Positions 37,075-47,049 of a DNA stretch of 64,000 bases are shown one piece after another. The stretch is from Photobacterium leiognathi (GTDB lineage Bacteria; Pseudomonadota; Gammaproteobacteria; Enterobacterales; Vibrionaceae), in assembly GCF_030685535.1 (NCBI RefSeq), contig NZ_CP131599.1:558001-622000 (forward strand). Reading direction: 5' to 3'. Both the position numbers and the translations under genes were made by a program. The notes under the pieces are model-generated. The model was not told the DNA's origin. It searched no databases and saw only the letters and a list, made by a program, of their open reading frames with translations. The first letter of the stretch is position 1. Each line of letters begins with the position of its first letter.

Positions 37075-40000
37075 AGCAAAAGGGATTGATTGCATGGTTT
37101 GCCCATAACCATGTTGCAGCGAACTTATTAATGCTGGTGGTGATGCTTGGTGGTTTGTTTTCCATTAGTTTGATCAATAAAGAGATTTTTCCTGCTTTTG
37201 CTTTAAATAGGATAATGATCTCGGCGAGTTATCCCGGCGCTTCACCAGAAGATATAGAGCAAAGTATTAACGTTAAAATAGAGCAGTCGTTAGATAACGT
37301 TAAAAACATTAAACGCATACAATCTGTGGCATCACAAGGCTCAGCCTCTTTAACTTTAGAGCTAGAGTCTGAAGCTGATCTTGAGCAAGTATTAGATGAT
37401 GTAAAACAGCAAATTGAGGCGATATCCACCTTTCCCGTTAATATGGAAACCCCGTTAGTTAAACGGGCAGAATTTACTAGCAACGTTGTTTTTATCTCGC
37501 TTTATGGCGATTTGAATGAACGCCAATTAAAAGAATATGCAAAGCAAGTTCGTGACGATATTTTGCAGCAAACAGATGCATCTGATGTTGTTGTATCTGG
37601 CGTTAAAGATTATGAAATTGCCATTGATGTTTCTGAAAATGCACTGCGCAAATACGGTTTAACGTTTGAGCAGGTAGCGCAAGTTGTTCAGCAGCGTTCG
37701 ATCGATTTACCTGGTGGCATGATCAAAGCCAAAGACGGTGACTTACTGGTTCGTACCAATGGTCAGTTATATAACGGTGATGGGTTTTCATCGATAGTGC
37801 TGCAAACTCGCCCTGACGGTAGTCGGTTATATCTATCCGATGTTGCGACTATTTCTGATGGTTTTATTGAAGATCGTATTTTAAACCGTTTCAACCGCGA
37901 ACGTGCTGCGGTGATCCAAGTGCGTAATCTCACCGATGAAGATGCTACTAAAATTGCCGAACAAGTGGGTAAATACGTCGAACAAGCACAAACCAAATTA
38001 CCAACAGGCGTATATTTAGATTCATGGGGTGATATGTCCCATTATTTGGAAGGGCGTTTGAATATGATGCTTTCCAATATGTTCTACGGCGGTATTTTAG
38101 TCTTTATTATTTTGGCGCTCTTTCTTGATATCCGCGTTGCTTTTTGGGTGATCCTCGGTATTCCCTTTTGCTTTCTTGGTACTTTGCTTTTCATGCCAAC
38201 ACCGCTGGTGGCAGTCTCCATTAATTTGATCTCCCTATTTGGCTTTATTTTAGTTCTCGGGATAGTGGTGGATGACGCCATAGTGGTTGGTGAAAGTGTT
38301 TACAGTGAAGTTGAAGACAAAGGACAAAGCATTGATAACGTCATAGCAGGTGCGAAGAAAGTCGCTATTCCTGCCACGTTTGGGGTGTTAACAACCATGG
38401 CTGCATTTATCCCCATGTTGATTTCAGATGCGCCTCGCACTGAGTTTTTCAAAGCTATCGCATGGGTTGTATTGCTGTGTTTAACCTTTTCATTAATTGA
38501 ATCAAAATTAATCTTACCCGCGCATTTAGCACGAGCGCGATTAGCACAAGCTAAGTCGCGAACCAATGCATTATCACGGTTTAAACAGCGTTTAAACTTA
38601 GCGGTTGATCGGTTTATCAATCAGGATTATCGCCGTTTTATCTCAGTATGTATTGTGCATCGTTACAGTGTGCTAGCGACGTTTAGCGGTATTTTGATGC
38701 TAGCGATAGCCTTAGTGGTAAGTGGACAATTGCGCTGGGTCTTTTTCCCAAATCTTCCTTCGGATTATATTCAGGTGAATGTCGATATGAATATCTCTTC
38801 ATCTGATGAAAATAACGCCAAAGTTGCCGCCCAAATAGAAGAAGCGTTATATCAAACTGATGCAGAAATTTTCCAAGAGCTTGGTGTTCATGTTGTCAAA
38901 CACACGTTTATCAATATGGAAAATCGCCAAGACTTATTCGTTCTTGCAGAGCTGCATAAAACAGAAACGCTACCGATCACCAGTTTTGAAATCCTAAAAC
39001 AGTGGCAAGCGCAATTACCGCCGTTAGTGGGAGTGAAAAATATCACCTTTGAAGCCTCTATTGGACGTAAACAAAGTGATGTGCAATTTAGCTTAAAAGG
39101 GGATGATTTGGCGCAGTTAGCACAAGCTTCAAAAGCGATGCAGCAGTTGCTATATCAATATGATGGGACATTGAATATCAAAGATGATCTTTCATCACCA
39201 ACACCAGAAGTGAAACTGCAATTAACTAAAGCTGGGGAAGCATTAGGGTTGTCGTTAGCCTCATTAGCCAGTCAAGTGCGTCATGCTTTCTATGGTTATG
39301 AAGTGCAACGTGTGCTGCGAAATAACGAGGAAGTAAAGGTCATGGTGCGCTATCCACAACAAGAGCGTAGCACGATTGGCTATTTAGAAAATATGAAAGT
39401 CATTTTGCCTAATGGACGTTTTGTACCTTTTACTGAAGTGGCAAAAGCGAATATTGAATCGTCATATACAAGTATTAATCGAGTAGATAGAAAGCGCTCT
39501 GTGATTGTGTCTGCCAATGTTGATAAATCGCAAACCTCACCGTCAGATATTTATAACGACATATTAGAAAATAAGTTAGATCAGCTACGTCAGGCATTTC
39601 CGAATGTAAAATTCGCTTTAGATGGGCGAGCCAAAGATGAAAAGAACACCAAAGGCAGTTTGATCCGTGATTCTATATTGGCACTGATCACTATCTTCGC
39701 ATTAATGGCGATCCCGTTACGCTCTTACAGTCAGCCGTTGATCATTATGTCGGTGATCCCGTTTGGTATTATTGGTGCCATTGCAGGGCATTACTTAGCT
39801 GGGCTTACCTTAAATCTACTCAGCGTATTTGGCATATTGGCGTTGGCTGGGGTAGTGGTGAATGATTCTTTGGTGTTGGTTAGCTTTATTAATCGGGCAT
39901 TAAAGCAAGGAGTACCTTTAGAGCAAGCCGTGGTTAATGCGGGATGCTCGCGATTTAGAGCGATAGTGTTAACCTCGCTGACTACTTTTTTCGGACTTGC

Positions 40001-40193
40001 GCCAATTTTGCTAGAAGATAGCTTACAAGCGCAAATTGTGATCCCAATGGCGACTTCGTTGGCGTTCGGTATTTTGTTCGCCACCGTTGTCACACTGTTA
40101 CTTGTTCCTTCGCTGTATTTGATCTTGGCAGACATTAAAAGAGGGATGAAGCGGTTTTATCATTGGTGGTGGCAACCACGTACATTAGAGTGA
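37071..40193 (+). CDS. RND multidrug efflux permease (AcrB family)
   Basis: 1040 residues, the normal AcrB-family length, with 12 membrane segments and two large periplasmic loops. The conserved TM4 region LGIVVDDAIVVGESV with its proton-relay Asp pair and the TM10-11 repeats (GVVVNDSLVLVSFINRAL) are intact. It exports drugs or other small molecules using the proton gradient, together with the adaptor encoded directly upstream. Substrates cannot be told; sequence features place it with HAE1-like hydrophobe/amphiphile exporters of the VexH/TriC-like side. No local regulator gene. Confidence 0.93.
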   Translation: MKQKGLIAWFAHNHVAANLLMLVVMLGGLFSISLINKEIFPAFALNRIMISASYPGASPEDIEQSINVKIEQSLDNVKNIKRIQSVASQGSASLTLELESEADLEQVLDDVKQQIEAISTFPVNMETPLVKRAEFTSNVVFISLYGDLNERQLKEYAKQVRDDILQQTDASDVVVSGVKDYEIAIDVSENALRKYGLTFEQVAQVVQQRSIDLPGGMIKAKDGDLLVRTNGQLYNGDGFSSIVLQTRPDGSRLYLSDVATISDGFIEDRILNRFNRERAAVIQVRNLTDEDATKIAEQVGKYVEQAQTKLPTGVYLDSWGDMSHYLEGRLNMMLSNMFYGGILVFIILALFLDIRVAFWVILGIPFCFLGTLLFMPTPLVAVSINLISLFGFILVLGIVVDDAIVVGESVYSEVEDKGQSIDNVIAGAKKVAIPATFGVLTTMAAFIPMLISDAPRTEFFKAIAWVVLLCLTFSLIESKLILPAHLARARLAQAKSRTNALSRFKQRLNLAVDRFINQDYRRFISVCIVHRYSVLATFSGILMLAIALVVSGQLRWVFFPNLPSDYIQVNVDMNISSSDENNAKVAAQIEEALYQTDAEIFQELGVHVVKHTFINMENRQDLFVLAELHKTETLPITSFEILKQWQAQLPPLVGVKNITFEASIGRKQSDVQFSLKGDDLAQLAQASKAMQQLLYQYDGTLNIKDDLSSPTPEVKLQLTKAGEALGLSLASLASQVRHAFYGYEVQRVLRNNEEVKVMVRYPQQERSTIGYLENMKVILPNGRFVPFTEVAKANIESSYTSINRVDRKRSVIVSANVDKSQTSPSDIYNDILENKLDQLRQAFPNVKFALDGRAKDEKNTKGSLIRDSILALITIFALMAIPLRSYSQPLIIMSVIPFGIIGAIAGHYLAGLTLNLLSVFGILALAGVVVNDSLVLVSFINRALKQGVPLEQAVVNAGCSRFRAIVLTSLTTFFGLAPILLEDSLQAQIVIPMATSLAFGILFATVVTLLLVPSLYLILADIKRGMKRFYHWWWQPRTLE

Positions 40194-40245
40194 TCGTTAA
40201 AACCAAACACTAACGACGTGGTTTAAGCCATCAAGTTTTCTTTTG

Positions 40246-41583
40246 TTAGAAACCAAAACCAACACCAGCTGAAACACCTGTATTATGTTCAGAATCATCA
40301 GAGGCAGCTAAGGTCACAATACAGCGTTTACCCACATCAAATTTACCACCGATAGCGACAGCACATTGGTTATCGTAATGAGCAGTACCTAGCCCGATAG
40401 TGTAGTGATATCCCTGACGCATCGGAATGGCACTCATCGCCATTGCACTAGCAATACCAGCATTGGCTTGATCATGGACACGATCAATATCATGGCGTAA
40501 TGCGTTAACACGTTGATCTGTGTATTTGTTAGCGGCACTTAATGTGGATGCTGCATTCTGGTCACTATAGTGATTAGCTTGTTCAACAGCACTATGAGCC
40601 TGTGCATTTGTGTAACTATTGGCTTGGTGCAGCGTTGTTGTCGCTTTATTGTTGGTGTACTGGTTTGCTTTTTTTACCGCTTGCGTTTCATCTTGATCGG
40701 CATGTTGGTTCGCTTGCTTAATTGCATTAGTTGTTTGGGAATTGGTGTAGTTATTCGCTTGTTTAATCGCATTGGTTGTTTGGGTATTGGTATAATTATT
40801 TGCTTGTGTAATGCCTTGATGAAGCTGACTTACATTGACAGCATCGGTTTCAGCAATACCCGCATGAACATGTTCTAAACGACGTTGCGTTGTACTGTTA
40901 CCAAACGAAACTTGCCCATCCGTTGATACTGACTGATTGCCTATCGCAATAGAGCCGGGTGTACCTGATGCAGTCGCACTATTACCGATTGTGATGTCTT
41001 TTTCACCTGCCGTTGCTTTTGTACCTATTGCCATCGAATAGTTACCATCAGCTTTACTACTTGTGCCAACTGCCATGGCATAAGCACCTTTTGCTTCACT
41101 TGTGGTACCCATAGCGGTTGTTGAGTAACCTGTCGCTTTTGCACTAGAGCCAAAAGCGATTGACGCATTACCGTTAGCTGTTGAGGTTGAGCCAAAAGCC
41201 TCGGTTTGAACACCTTTTGCGGTTGCACCAGAGCCAAAAGAAGAAGAGCTGTTACCATAAGTTTGGGCATTTGAACCAAATGATGCAGATTGATCGCCTT
41301 TACTTTTCGCTGCAATACCCACAGCAACAGCGGCATCACCATCGGCATCAGAAGAATAACCTTCAGCGACACTGGATTGTCCTTTCGCTGATGCAGCATA
41401 ACCAATAGATACGGAGTTATTACTATTGGTAACAGCAGTATTATCACCAATCATGACGTTATTAGAGTATTGAGCACCTTTAGGTAATACTTCGGTTTGT
41501 TGTTCGCCTAATTTAATACTGTGTGCAAAGCAGGGTAATGTAAAAAACGACAATAATAAGTAAGTTGCTTTATTTGTTCGCAT
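40246..41583 (-). CDS. YadA-type trimeric autotransporter adhesin
   Basis: A 445-residue protein. Signal peptide (YLLLSFFTLPCFA), then a head of about 13 degenerate 14-residue YadA head repeats (SIAFGSSAKATGYSTTAMG style, residues ~45-225), a neck (TQRRLEHVHAGIAETDAVNVSQL), a stalk of seven 15-residue coiled-coil repeats (~245-355), and a C-terminal anchor of four strands ending in aromatic (HTGVSAGVGFGF). Such proteins form trimers, self-export through the outer membrane and bind host or surface ligands. Monocistronic. Ligand unknown. Confidence 0.93.
   Translation of the reverse strand: MRTNKATYLLLSFFTLPCFAHSIKLGEQQTEVLPKGAQYSNNVMIGDNTAVTNSNNSVSIGYAASAKGQSSVAEGYSSDADGDAAVAVGIAAKSKGDQSASFGSNAQTYGNSSSSFGSGATAKGVQTEAFGSTSTANGNASIAFGSSAKATGYSTTAMGTTSEAKGAYAMAVGTSSKADGNYSMAIGTKATAGEKDITIGNSATASGTPGSIAIGNQSVSTDGQVSFGNSTTQRRLEHVHAGIAETDAVNVSQLHQGITQANNYTNTQTTNAIKQANNYTNSQTTNAIKQANQHADQDETQAVKKANQYTNNKATTTLHQANSYTNAQAHSAVEQANHYSDQNAASTLSAANKYTDQRVNALRHDIDRVHDQANAGIASAMAMSAIPMRQGYHYTIGLGTAHYDNQCAVAIGGKFDVGKRCIVTLAASDDSEHNTGVSAGVGFGF
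40500..40815 (-). repeat. Seven 45-bp units encoding 15-residue stalk repeats
   Basis: Consecutive units of the type IKQANNYTNSQTTNA, VKKANQYTNNKATTT, LHQANSYTNAQAHSA, VEQANHYSDQNAAST, each 15 residues, form the stalk of the trimeric adhesin. A 15-residue period matches the right-handed coiled coil of the YadA stalk. Confidence 0.85.
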
Positions 41584-41826
41584 AATATGATCTCCAATAT
41601 TTTTATTGGCATGAGCATATAGAGAACAATCATGAAGCGAATATAGATAGGAATAGAATGAAAGATATCAAAAATAGATTTCATGCATAAAATTAGAGCA
41701 TTATGCAATCACAAGGCATGTTTAATTAATAAATAGCGAAAAATGTCAATTTTTTGACTGGTTTGATGCAATTTAGATAAACGAGATAATATTTCCGTTA
41801 TTTGCTTAATATGATAAATGCGTTAT

Positions 41827-42165
41827 TTATGTCTTATTTTCACTGCTTTTATCTTTATTCTTTTTGTCAGTTAAACATTCCGTGTAATCATTAAATCCTT
41901 TACTTTGACACTGAATCACATTTTCTTTGAGTTTATTTAGTTCGGCTTTGTTACGCACAGAATACACAGTGCCATTAGTACAAGAGATAGTGATCATGCC
42001 ATTAGGTGAAAACTGGTAGCCTTCAACCTCACTACCGCAAGGATTAAAATCAACACCTGCATCAACGCTGACTTTTTTCGGCACAACTCTGACATTCTCT
42101 GTCACGCAGCCAGTTAAGCTCATAGGAGCTATGATAAGTAGTAAAAGGGCAGAAGTGGGCTTCAT
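41827..42165 (-). CDS. Small lipoprotein of unknown function
   Basis: 112 residues; signal peptide with lipobox SLTGC (Cys20). The mature part has five further Cys (FNPCG, ISCTNG, IQCQSK, YTECL) likely paired by disulfides, and a Lys/Asp-rich tail. It is probably an outer-membrane-facing lipoprotein. Family not recognised. Divergent from the small membrane protein genes at 42.4 kb. Confidence 0.78.
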   Translation of the reverse strand: MKPTSALLLLIIAPMSLTGCVTENVRVVPKKVSVDAGVDFNPCGSEVEGYQFSPNGMITISCTNGTVYSVRNKAELNKLKENVIQCQSKGFNDYTECLTDKKNKDKSSENKT

Positions 42166-42450
42166 GTATATTTCCTGTCAGTGTCATCGTCATAAATTAT
42201 GGAGAGTCTTGCCAGTGGATGCAATAACAGCAGTTGCTTGCTTATCTTTCTTGTTTCGTTGTACAGACTTTCAGCCTTATTTGACTGCTTTTTGCATGAA
42301 TAATGATCCAATTGGGTCGGAATTACCATTTCTCGATGATAGTCGGTAGAATAGCGTAGTAGATTTTTGCTAAGTTAATTAAAGCCTTGCGAATTTTTAA
42401 TGATGTTATACCCAAGTGGCTGGGTATGTTTATCAAAAGGGAGCAAAGAT

Positions 42451-42801
42451 ATGTTAAATGATCTGCTGTGGTTTGTTCCTTTTATCGCCTTGTTTTTGAT
42501 CTTCAATTTATTTATTAGAAAGCGCAGATCGCTGCGTCGAGAAAGTGGTTTCTCTGCTTTGAAAAATCGCATTGTTTCCAGTGTTCAAGCGATGAGAGAC
42601 GTTGAAGATGAAGTTGAAGACGATGAAACCGAAGCAGAAGTAGAACCAGAGCCGCCAGTAACGACAAAAAAAGCAGTGAAGCCTAAACCTGCAAAGAAAC
42701 CAAGAAAGCTGAAACCAGAAGAGCACAACAATGCTCAAATTGATGGTGAACATTGGCTTCATGAAAAAGCGAAACGAACACGAAGTAAAAAAGCGCAATA
42801 G
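42451..42801 (+). CDS. Membrane-anchored small protein with charged tail
   Basis: ATG at 42451 (GGGAG 8 bases upstream) opens 116 residues: one N-terminal membrane helix (LLWFVPFIALFLIFNLFI), then an Arg-rich juxtamembrane region (RKRRSLRRESG), an acidic stretch and a Lys/Pro-rich cytoplasmic tail. Not recognised. The following 61-residue membrane protein gene starts 13 bases after its stop, so they form an operon. Confidence 0.75.
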   Translation: MLNDLLWFVPFIALFLIFNLFIRKRRSLRRESGFSALKNRIVSSVQAMRDVEDEVEDDETEAEVEPEPPVTTKKAVKPKPAKKPRKLKPEEHNNAQIDGEHWLHEKAKRTRSKKAQ

Positions 42802-42813
42802 ATAGGAACAGAT

Positions 42814-42999
42814 ATGACCAAAAAAGAAAAAAAGCTGTGGACAGGTTATAACTGGTTTGACGTCATCATTAGAATTGCCGTGCTTTTGGCACTGGTTTAC
42901 GTAGCGATGATGATCAAAGATTTCTTCGCCGTTGATGCCTGTTTAGACGCCGGAAACAGTTTTAACTATGACACTGACAGCTGCGAAATGGACGTTTAG
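42814..42999 (+). CDS. 61-residue single-pass membrane protein
   Basis: ATG with TAGGAA upstream; a basic N-terminus, one membrane helix (IIRIAVLLALVYVAMMI) and a short outside part with two Cys (ACLDAGNSFNYDTDSCEMDV). Second gene of a two-gene unit, followed by a strong terminator. Function unknown. Confidence 0.75.
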   Translation: MTKKEKKLWTGYNWFDVIIRIAVLLALVYVAMMIKDFFAVDACLDAGNSFNYDTDSCEMDV

Positions 43000-43034
43000 A
43001 TTCCGTACCTCACTATTTTAATCACACTCAAACT

Positions 43035-43067
43035 AGGGATATTTAACCCGTTAAATATCCCTCTTTC
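43035..43067 (+). terminator. Terminator after the two small membrane protein genes
   Basis: AGGGATATTTAA, loop CCCG, and TTAAATATCCCT (perfect 12 bp), then a T-rich stretch. Confidence 0.88.
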
Positions 43068-43119
43068 CGCTAAATACCAGCAAACCCCTGCTTATTTTTA
43101 TCTAACTTTACGTCTTTAG

Positions 43120-43165
43120 TTGACAAAAAATTCATCTCGTCATATATGTATAATCATATATATGA
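43120..43165 (+). promoter_or_regulatory. ars operon promoter and putative ArsR operator
   Basis: TTGACA (43120-43125), 17 bases, then TATATG (43143-43148). An imperfect palindrome of TCATATATG and CATATATATGA (43140-43165) covers the -10 region, as expected for an ArsR operator where bound repressor blocks RNA polymerase. Confidence 0.65.
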
Positions 43166-43184
43166 AAAATCGTATGTGAGTTTT

Positions 43185-43508
43185 ATGGAAACACTATCAT
43201 TCTTCAAAGCCATGGCGGATGACACTCGCCTTAAAGTACTTATGCTCCTTAGCTTAAAAGGGGAGCTTTGTGTCTGTGATCTACAAAATGCATTAGAGAT
43301 CAGTCAACCGAAAGTATCGCGTCATTTAGCGGAACTACGTCGTAATGAACTGCTGGTGGATGAGCGTCGTGCGAAGTGGGTGTATTACAAGTTAAACCCA
43401 GCTATGCCAGCATGGATGAATGACATTATTTCAACATCGTCACAAAACAGTCATCAATATTTAGAAGACTGTCTATCTCGATTGAATAGTGATTGCTCTA
43501 ACTGCTAA
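43185..43508 (+). CDS. arsR: ArsR-family arsenite-responsive repressor
   Basis: The start is placed at ATG 43185 (METLSFFKAMADDTRL), 107 residues; an upstream ATG would sit inside the operator. A winged helix-turn-helix (ISQPKVSRHLAELRR) and the As(III)-binding motif ELCVCDL (Cys29, Cys31) in helix alpha3 are present. It represses its own operon until arsenite binds. First gene of arsR-arsH-acr3-arsC. Confidence 0.95.
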   Translation: METLSFFKAMADDTRLKVLMLLSLKGELCVCDLQNALEISQPKVSRHLAELRRNELLVDERRAKWVYYKLNPAMPAWMNDIISTSSQNSHQYLEDCLSRLNSDCSNC

Positions 43509-43569
43509 TCACAATTTATAGCCAGATTATTTATTAAATCTCAACGATATATTGATCATAGGTCACTAC

Positions 43570-44289
43570 ATGGAAATCAAAGACTTCTCATTACCGAATC
43601 TTGATGAAAGCCAGTTTAAACCAACGGTTTCTGAAGATTTAATCGCACCAAAATCGACGCATAAGCCACGTATTTTGCTGCTTTATGGATCATTACGTAA
43701 GCGTTCATTTAGTAAGTTAGTGATTGAAGAGTCAGCACGCTTATTAGTTAAAATGGGTGCAGAAGTACGTATTTTTAATCCTGAAGGTTTACCGCTTCCT
43801 GATGCTGAAGATCCAACACATCCAAAAGTGGAAGAGCTACGAGAATTAGTGCTGTGGTCAGAAGGGCAAGTGTGGTGTTCGCCAGAGCGTCATGGTTCGA
43901 TGACGGGCATTATGAAAGCGCAAATTGACTGGATCCCACTATCAATGGGGGCTGTTCGTCCTACTCAAGGTAAAACACTGGCGGTAATGCAGGTGTGTGG
44001 CGGCTCTCAGTCGTTCAATGTCGTAAATCAGCTTCGTGTATTGGGTCGTTGGATGCGTATGATCACTATCCCTAACCAATCAGCAGTAGCGAAAGCGTTT
44101 TTAGAATTTGACGATAACGATCGTATGAAGCCATCAGGCTATTACAACCGCATCGTTGATGTAATGGAAGAGCTAGTAAAATTTACGTTATTAACGCGTG
44201 ATAACAGTGATTTCTTAGTTGATCGTTATTCAGAACGTGTCGAAAGCGCAGAACAATTAATGCAACGTGTAAACCAAAAAGAAGGGTAA
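43570..44289 (+). CDS. arsH: ArsH organoarsenical oxidase (NADPH-dependent flavoprotein)
   Basis: Start at ATG 43570 (AGGTC upstream), 239 residues. Flavodoxin-like fold with the FMN loop [10 protein letters not shown] and the ArsH pattern [12 protein letters not shown]. By family it oxidises methylated trivalent arsenicals and reduces quinones with NADPH. It is followed 4 bases later by acr3. Confidence 0.94.
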   Translation: MEIKDFSLPNLDESQFKPTVSEDLIAPKSTHKPRILLLYGSLRKRSFSKLVIEESARLLVKMGAEVRIFNPEGLPLPDAEDPTHPKVEELRELVLWSEGQVWCSPERHGSMTGIMKAQIDWIPLSMGAVRPTQGKTLAVMQVCGGSQSFNVVNQLRVLGRWMRMITIPNQSAVAKAFLEFDDNDRMKPSGYYNRIVDVMEELVKFTLLTRDNSDFLVDRYSERVESAEQLMQRVNQKEG

Positions 44290-44293
44290 GAAA

Positions 44294-45355
44294 ATGGGAC
44301 TGTTTGAACGTTACTTAACAGTTTGGGTGGGGGCTGCCATTATTGCAGGTATTATTCTTGGCAGTGCAATCCCACAATTATTTAGTATGGTGGCATCGCT
44401 TGAATACGCACATGTTAATATCGTCATTGCGGTATTAATTTGGTTAATGATCTTCCCAATGATGATGCAGATTGATTTCTCATCGATCAAAGATGTGGGT
44501 AAAAAACCGAAAGGCCTAGTACTAACGCTGGTGATTAACTGGTTAGTAAAACCATTTTCTATGGCATTTCTTGGTTGGCTATTCTTTAAAGTTTTCTTCG
44601 CCTCTTGGGTTGAGCCAGAAACCGCTTCTCAATACATCGCAGGTATGATCTTGCTGGGTGTTGCACCTTGTACCGCAATGGTATTTGTGTGGAGCCAAAT
44701 GACCAAAGGTGATGCGAACTACACCTTGGTACAAGTATCAGTAAACGATCTGATTATGATCTTTGCTTTCGCACCGATTGCTGCATTCTTGCTAGGTGTG
44801 ACAGACATTACTGTGCCTTGGGATACCCTAGTATTATCAGTGGTACTTTATGTTGTGATCCCATTAGTGGCTGGTGCCATTACTCGTAAAGCGTTAGATA
44901 AATCAAACGACCATTCTCGTTTAGATAACTTATTAGCCAAGCTAAAACCATGGTCAATTATTGGTTTGTTATCAACAGTAGTTTTATTGTTTGGTTTCCA
45001 AGCTGAAACAATTATCGCTAACCCTGAAGCGATTGTATTAATTGCTATTCCACTATTGATCCAAACCTATGCGATTTTTGCTATTGCTTACTGGGCTGCA
45101 AAACGCATGAAGCTAGCCCACAACATTGCAGCACCCGCTTGTATGATTGGTACATCTAACTTCTTTGAATTAGCAGTAGCCGTTGCGATTTCACTATTTG
45201 GTTTACATTCAGGTGCAGCCCTTGCCACGGTTGTTGGCGTGCTGGTGGAAGTGCCTGTGATGCTGTCTTTAGTATGGTTTGCCAACCGTACCCGTCATTG
45301 GTTTGATGAAAACGAAATGCCATCAAACACTATTTCAAAAGTACACGGAGAGTAA
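44294..45355 (+). CDS. acr3: ACR3-type arsenite efflux permease
   Basis: 353 residues with ten hydrophobic segments and ACR3 landmarks: the conserved Cys in [11 protein letters not shown] and [10 protein letters not shown]. It expels arsenite from the cytoplasm using the proton motive force. The ribosome-binding site GAAGGG overlaps the arsH end, and the stop is 4 bases before arsC, so the operon is tightly coupled. Confidence 0.95.
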   Translation: MGLFERYLTVWVGAAIIAGIILGSAIPQLFSMVASLEYAHVNIVIAVLIWLMIFPMMMQIDFSSIKDVGKKPKGLVLTLVINWLVKPFSMAFLGWLFFKVFFASWVEPETASQYIAGMILLGVAPCTAMVFVWSQMTKGDANYTLVQVSVNDLIMIFAFAPIAAFLLGVTDITVPWDTLVLSVVLYVVIPLVAGAITRKALDKSNDHSRLDNLLAKLKPWSIIGLLSTVVLLFGFQAETIIANPEAIVLIAIPLLIQTYAIFAIAYWAAKRMKLAHNIAAPACMIGTSNFFELAVAVAISLFGLHSGAALATVVGVLVEVPVMLSLVWFANRTRHWFDENEMPSNTISKVHGE

Positions 45356-45359
45356 AAAC

Positions 45360-45779
45360 ATGGTTGTTATTCACCATAATCCAGAATGTGGTACGTCAAG
45401 AAACGTGCTACAAATTATCCAAGATGCAGGCTATGAGCCAGTCGTGATTGAATACATTCAAGAAGGGTGGACCAAGCCTCAGCTTCAAGCGTTATTTGCA
45501 GCGGCAAACCTAACACCACGCACAGCACTGCGTACCAGTAAATCACCAGCTAAAGAGCTCGGTTTATTAGATGAAAGCGTGTCAGATGACGTGATCCTAG
45601 AAGCCATGCTAGAGCATCCAGTGCTGGTGAATCGCCCAATCGTATGTACAGCAAAAGGCGTGAAACTGTGTCGCCCAAGTGAAGCCGTATTAGACGTATT
45701 AGAAAACTGGCCGAAAGGACCATTAATCAAAGAAGATGGCGAAGTTATCATTGATGAAAATGGTAATCGCTTGTTGTAA
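45360..45779 (+). CDS. arsC: Arsenate reductase (glutaredoxin type)
   Basis: ATG at 45360 (GGAGAG upstream), 139 residues. The N-terminus VVIHHNPECGTSRN holds the catalytic Cys10; the three Arg ligands of arsenate (R in LRTSK, NRPIV, LCRPS) are in place. It reduces arsenate to arsenite with glutathione/glutaredoxin so Acr3 can export it. Last gene of the operon. A longer frame upstream overlapping acr3 is rejected. Confidence 0.95.
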   Translation: MVVIHHNPECGTSRNVLQIIQDAGYEPVVIEYIQEGWTKPQLQALFAAANLTPRTALRTSKSPAKELGLLDESVSDDVILEAMLEHPVLVNRPIVCTAKGVKLCRPSEAVLDVLENWPKGPLIKEDGEVIIDENGNRLL

Positions 45780-45811
45780 TTAGCATTACTACGAAAGCTG
45801 TAAAACAAAAT

Positions 45812-45842
45812 AAAAGCTCTGATGAAAGTCAGAGCTTTTTTA
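45812..45842 (+). terminator. Terminator of the ars operon
   Basis: AAAAGCTCTGA pairs with TCAGAGCTTTT and ends in T6. Confidence 0.9.
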
Positions 45843-46029
45843 GTTTTCAAACCCACAACACACTATTAATTCTTTACATTATTTCTTTTCGTTAATTTTT
45901 GTGTAATGCGCTGGAAAAAATAAATAGCAATATAAAAAGTAAGGCTAAAACAAGTATGGTCACATCAACTTCAAGATTAATTAAGTAGTCAATATCAGAT
46001 TCAATGTTTATGAGTAAATTGAGGTTTCT

Positions 46030-46836
46030 ATGATTGGTTTAAATGAGTTGCTTTCATTAAAGTCTGATATGTTAGCTAAGTATAAAGTGAAGTATGTTCG
46101 CCATAAAGACAGTCGAAAAGAATACCGTGAATTAATTAAAGATAGAGAAGAGCTATTAAAGTATCAGGCTCATCAATCAAAAAATGTATTTAAAGACTGT
46201 GATTATATCATTTCATTTTTTGGTCAAGATGGTGCTAAATCTCTATTTATTGGTACATTTAAAGTTAATGGTTGGTACGAGAGTGCTGGTGAGTTTCATT
46301 ATGATTTACAAGAAGTAGATATTTTTGAAGACTTTAAAGATCGTCTTGTTGTTGATTGGGGAAAAGCAACTCTCTCATGGCATCAATGGGCAAACGATAA
46401 TGATAAAGAAGTCGTTGAAATGTTGCCAAAAGGCTACTTAGGTGAGTTTCCAGGATTACTCAATTTCATTCTAGACTTTGATGAATTAAAACAATTACAC
46501 AATAACATTGATGCTAATAAAGAATGGTATCACCATTTGTCTTCAGTTAATGGTGTTTACCTTATTCTGGATGAAAACGCAGGAAAGCAATATATCGGTT
46601 CTGCCTATGGTAAAGATGGGCTATGGCAACGATGGAGTGAATATGCTCGCAGTGGTCATGGTGGAAATAAACTGCTAAAAGAATGTTTTGTTAACGATGC
46701 TAATTATGCAAGAAACTTTAAGTTTACTGTTTTGCAATCATTACCAAGTAATACAACCAATAAAGAAGTGATTAATATAGAAAGCCTATATAAGAAAAAA
46801 TTAGGTACTCGTTTATTTGGTTTAAATGATAATTGA
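46030..46836 (+). CDS. GIY-YIG nuclease-domain protein
   Basis: 268 residues. The N-terminal ~165 residues form a domain I do not recognise (aromatic/acidic, with FFGQDGAKSLFIGTFKVNG). The C-terminal ~95 residues form a GIY-YIG domain: GVYLI at 175-179, YIGSA at 188-192, the catalytic Arg in LWQRWSEYAR, and a late Glu (NIESLYKKKLGTR). By family it may nick or cut DNA. It lies at the edge of the cassette region and is AT-rich, suggesting horizontal origin; there is no partner methylase or toxin-antitoxin gene beside it. Confidence 0.82.
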   Translation: MIGLNELLSLKSDMLAKYKVKYVRHKDSRKEYRELIKDREELLKYQAHQSKNVFKDCDYIISFFGQDGAKSLFIGTFKVNGWYESAGEFHYDLQEVDIFEDFKDRLVVDWGKATLSWHQWANDNDKEVVEMLPKGYLGEFPGLLNFILDFDELKQLHNNIDANKEWYHHLSSVNGVYLILDENAGKQYIGSAYGKDGLWQRWSEYARSGHGGNKLLKECFVNDANYARNFKFTVLQSLPSNTTNKEVINIESLYKKKLGTRLFGLNDN

Positions 46837-46860
46837 TTTTAATCCGATAGCTAAAAATAC

Positions 46861-46987
46861 TTCTTACTTTTATCAAAATAAATCTATCAATTAAATGTGT
46901 TTTTTGTGACTAATGCTATGAAAAATAATGATTTTTTTGAGTAAAATGCTGTTTATTTAGCGTATTAATAGAGCGTAAAAGTAAGAA
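46861..46987. repeat. 12-bp inverted repeat before the first cassette gene
   Basis: TTCTTACTTTTA (46861-46872) and TAAAAGTAAGAA (46976-46987) are perfect complements spanning 127 bases, the same span as the attC at 47725-47851, and GTTATGC follows at 47004. It could be a decayed attC but its outer boxes do not match, so this is only noted. Confidence 0.35.
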
Positions 46988-47049
46988 TGCTTATTAATAT
47001 ACTGTTATGCACTTGAAATTAATTGTTTTTAGTTATGAAAGGAGTAAAA

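Noticed and set aside
46861..47010. Possible attC in front of the ART-like cassette gene
   Set aside because: A 12-bp inverted repeat and GTTATGC are present, but arm spacing is unequal and no left core matches, so it was not called an attC.
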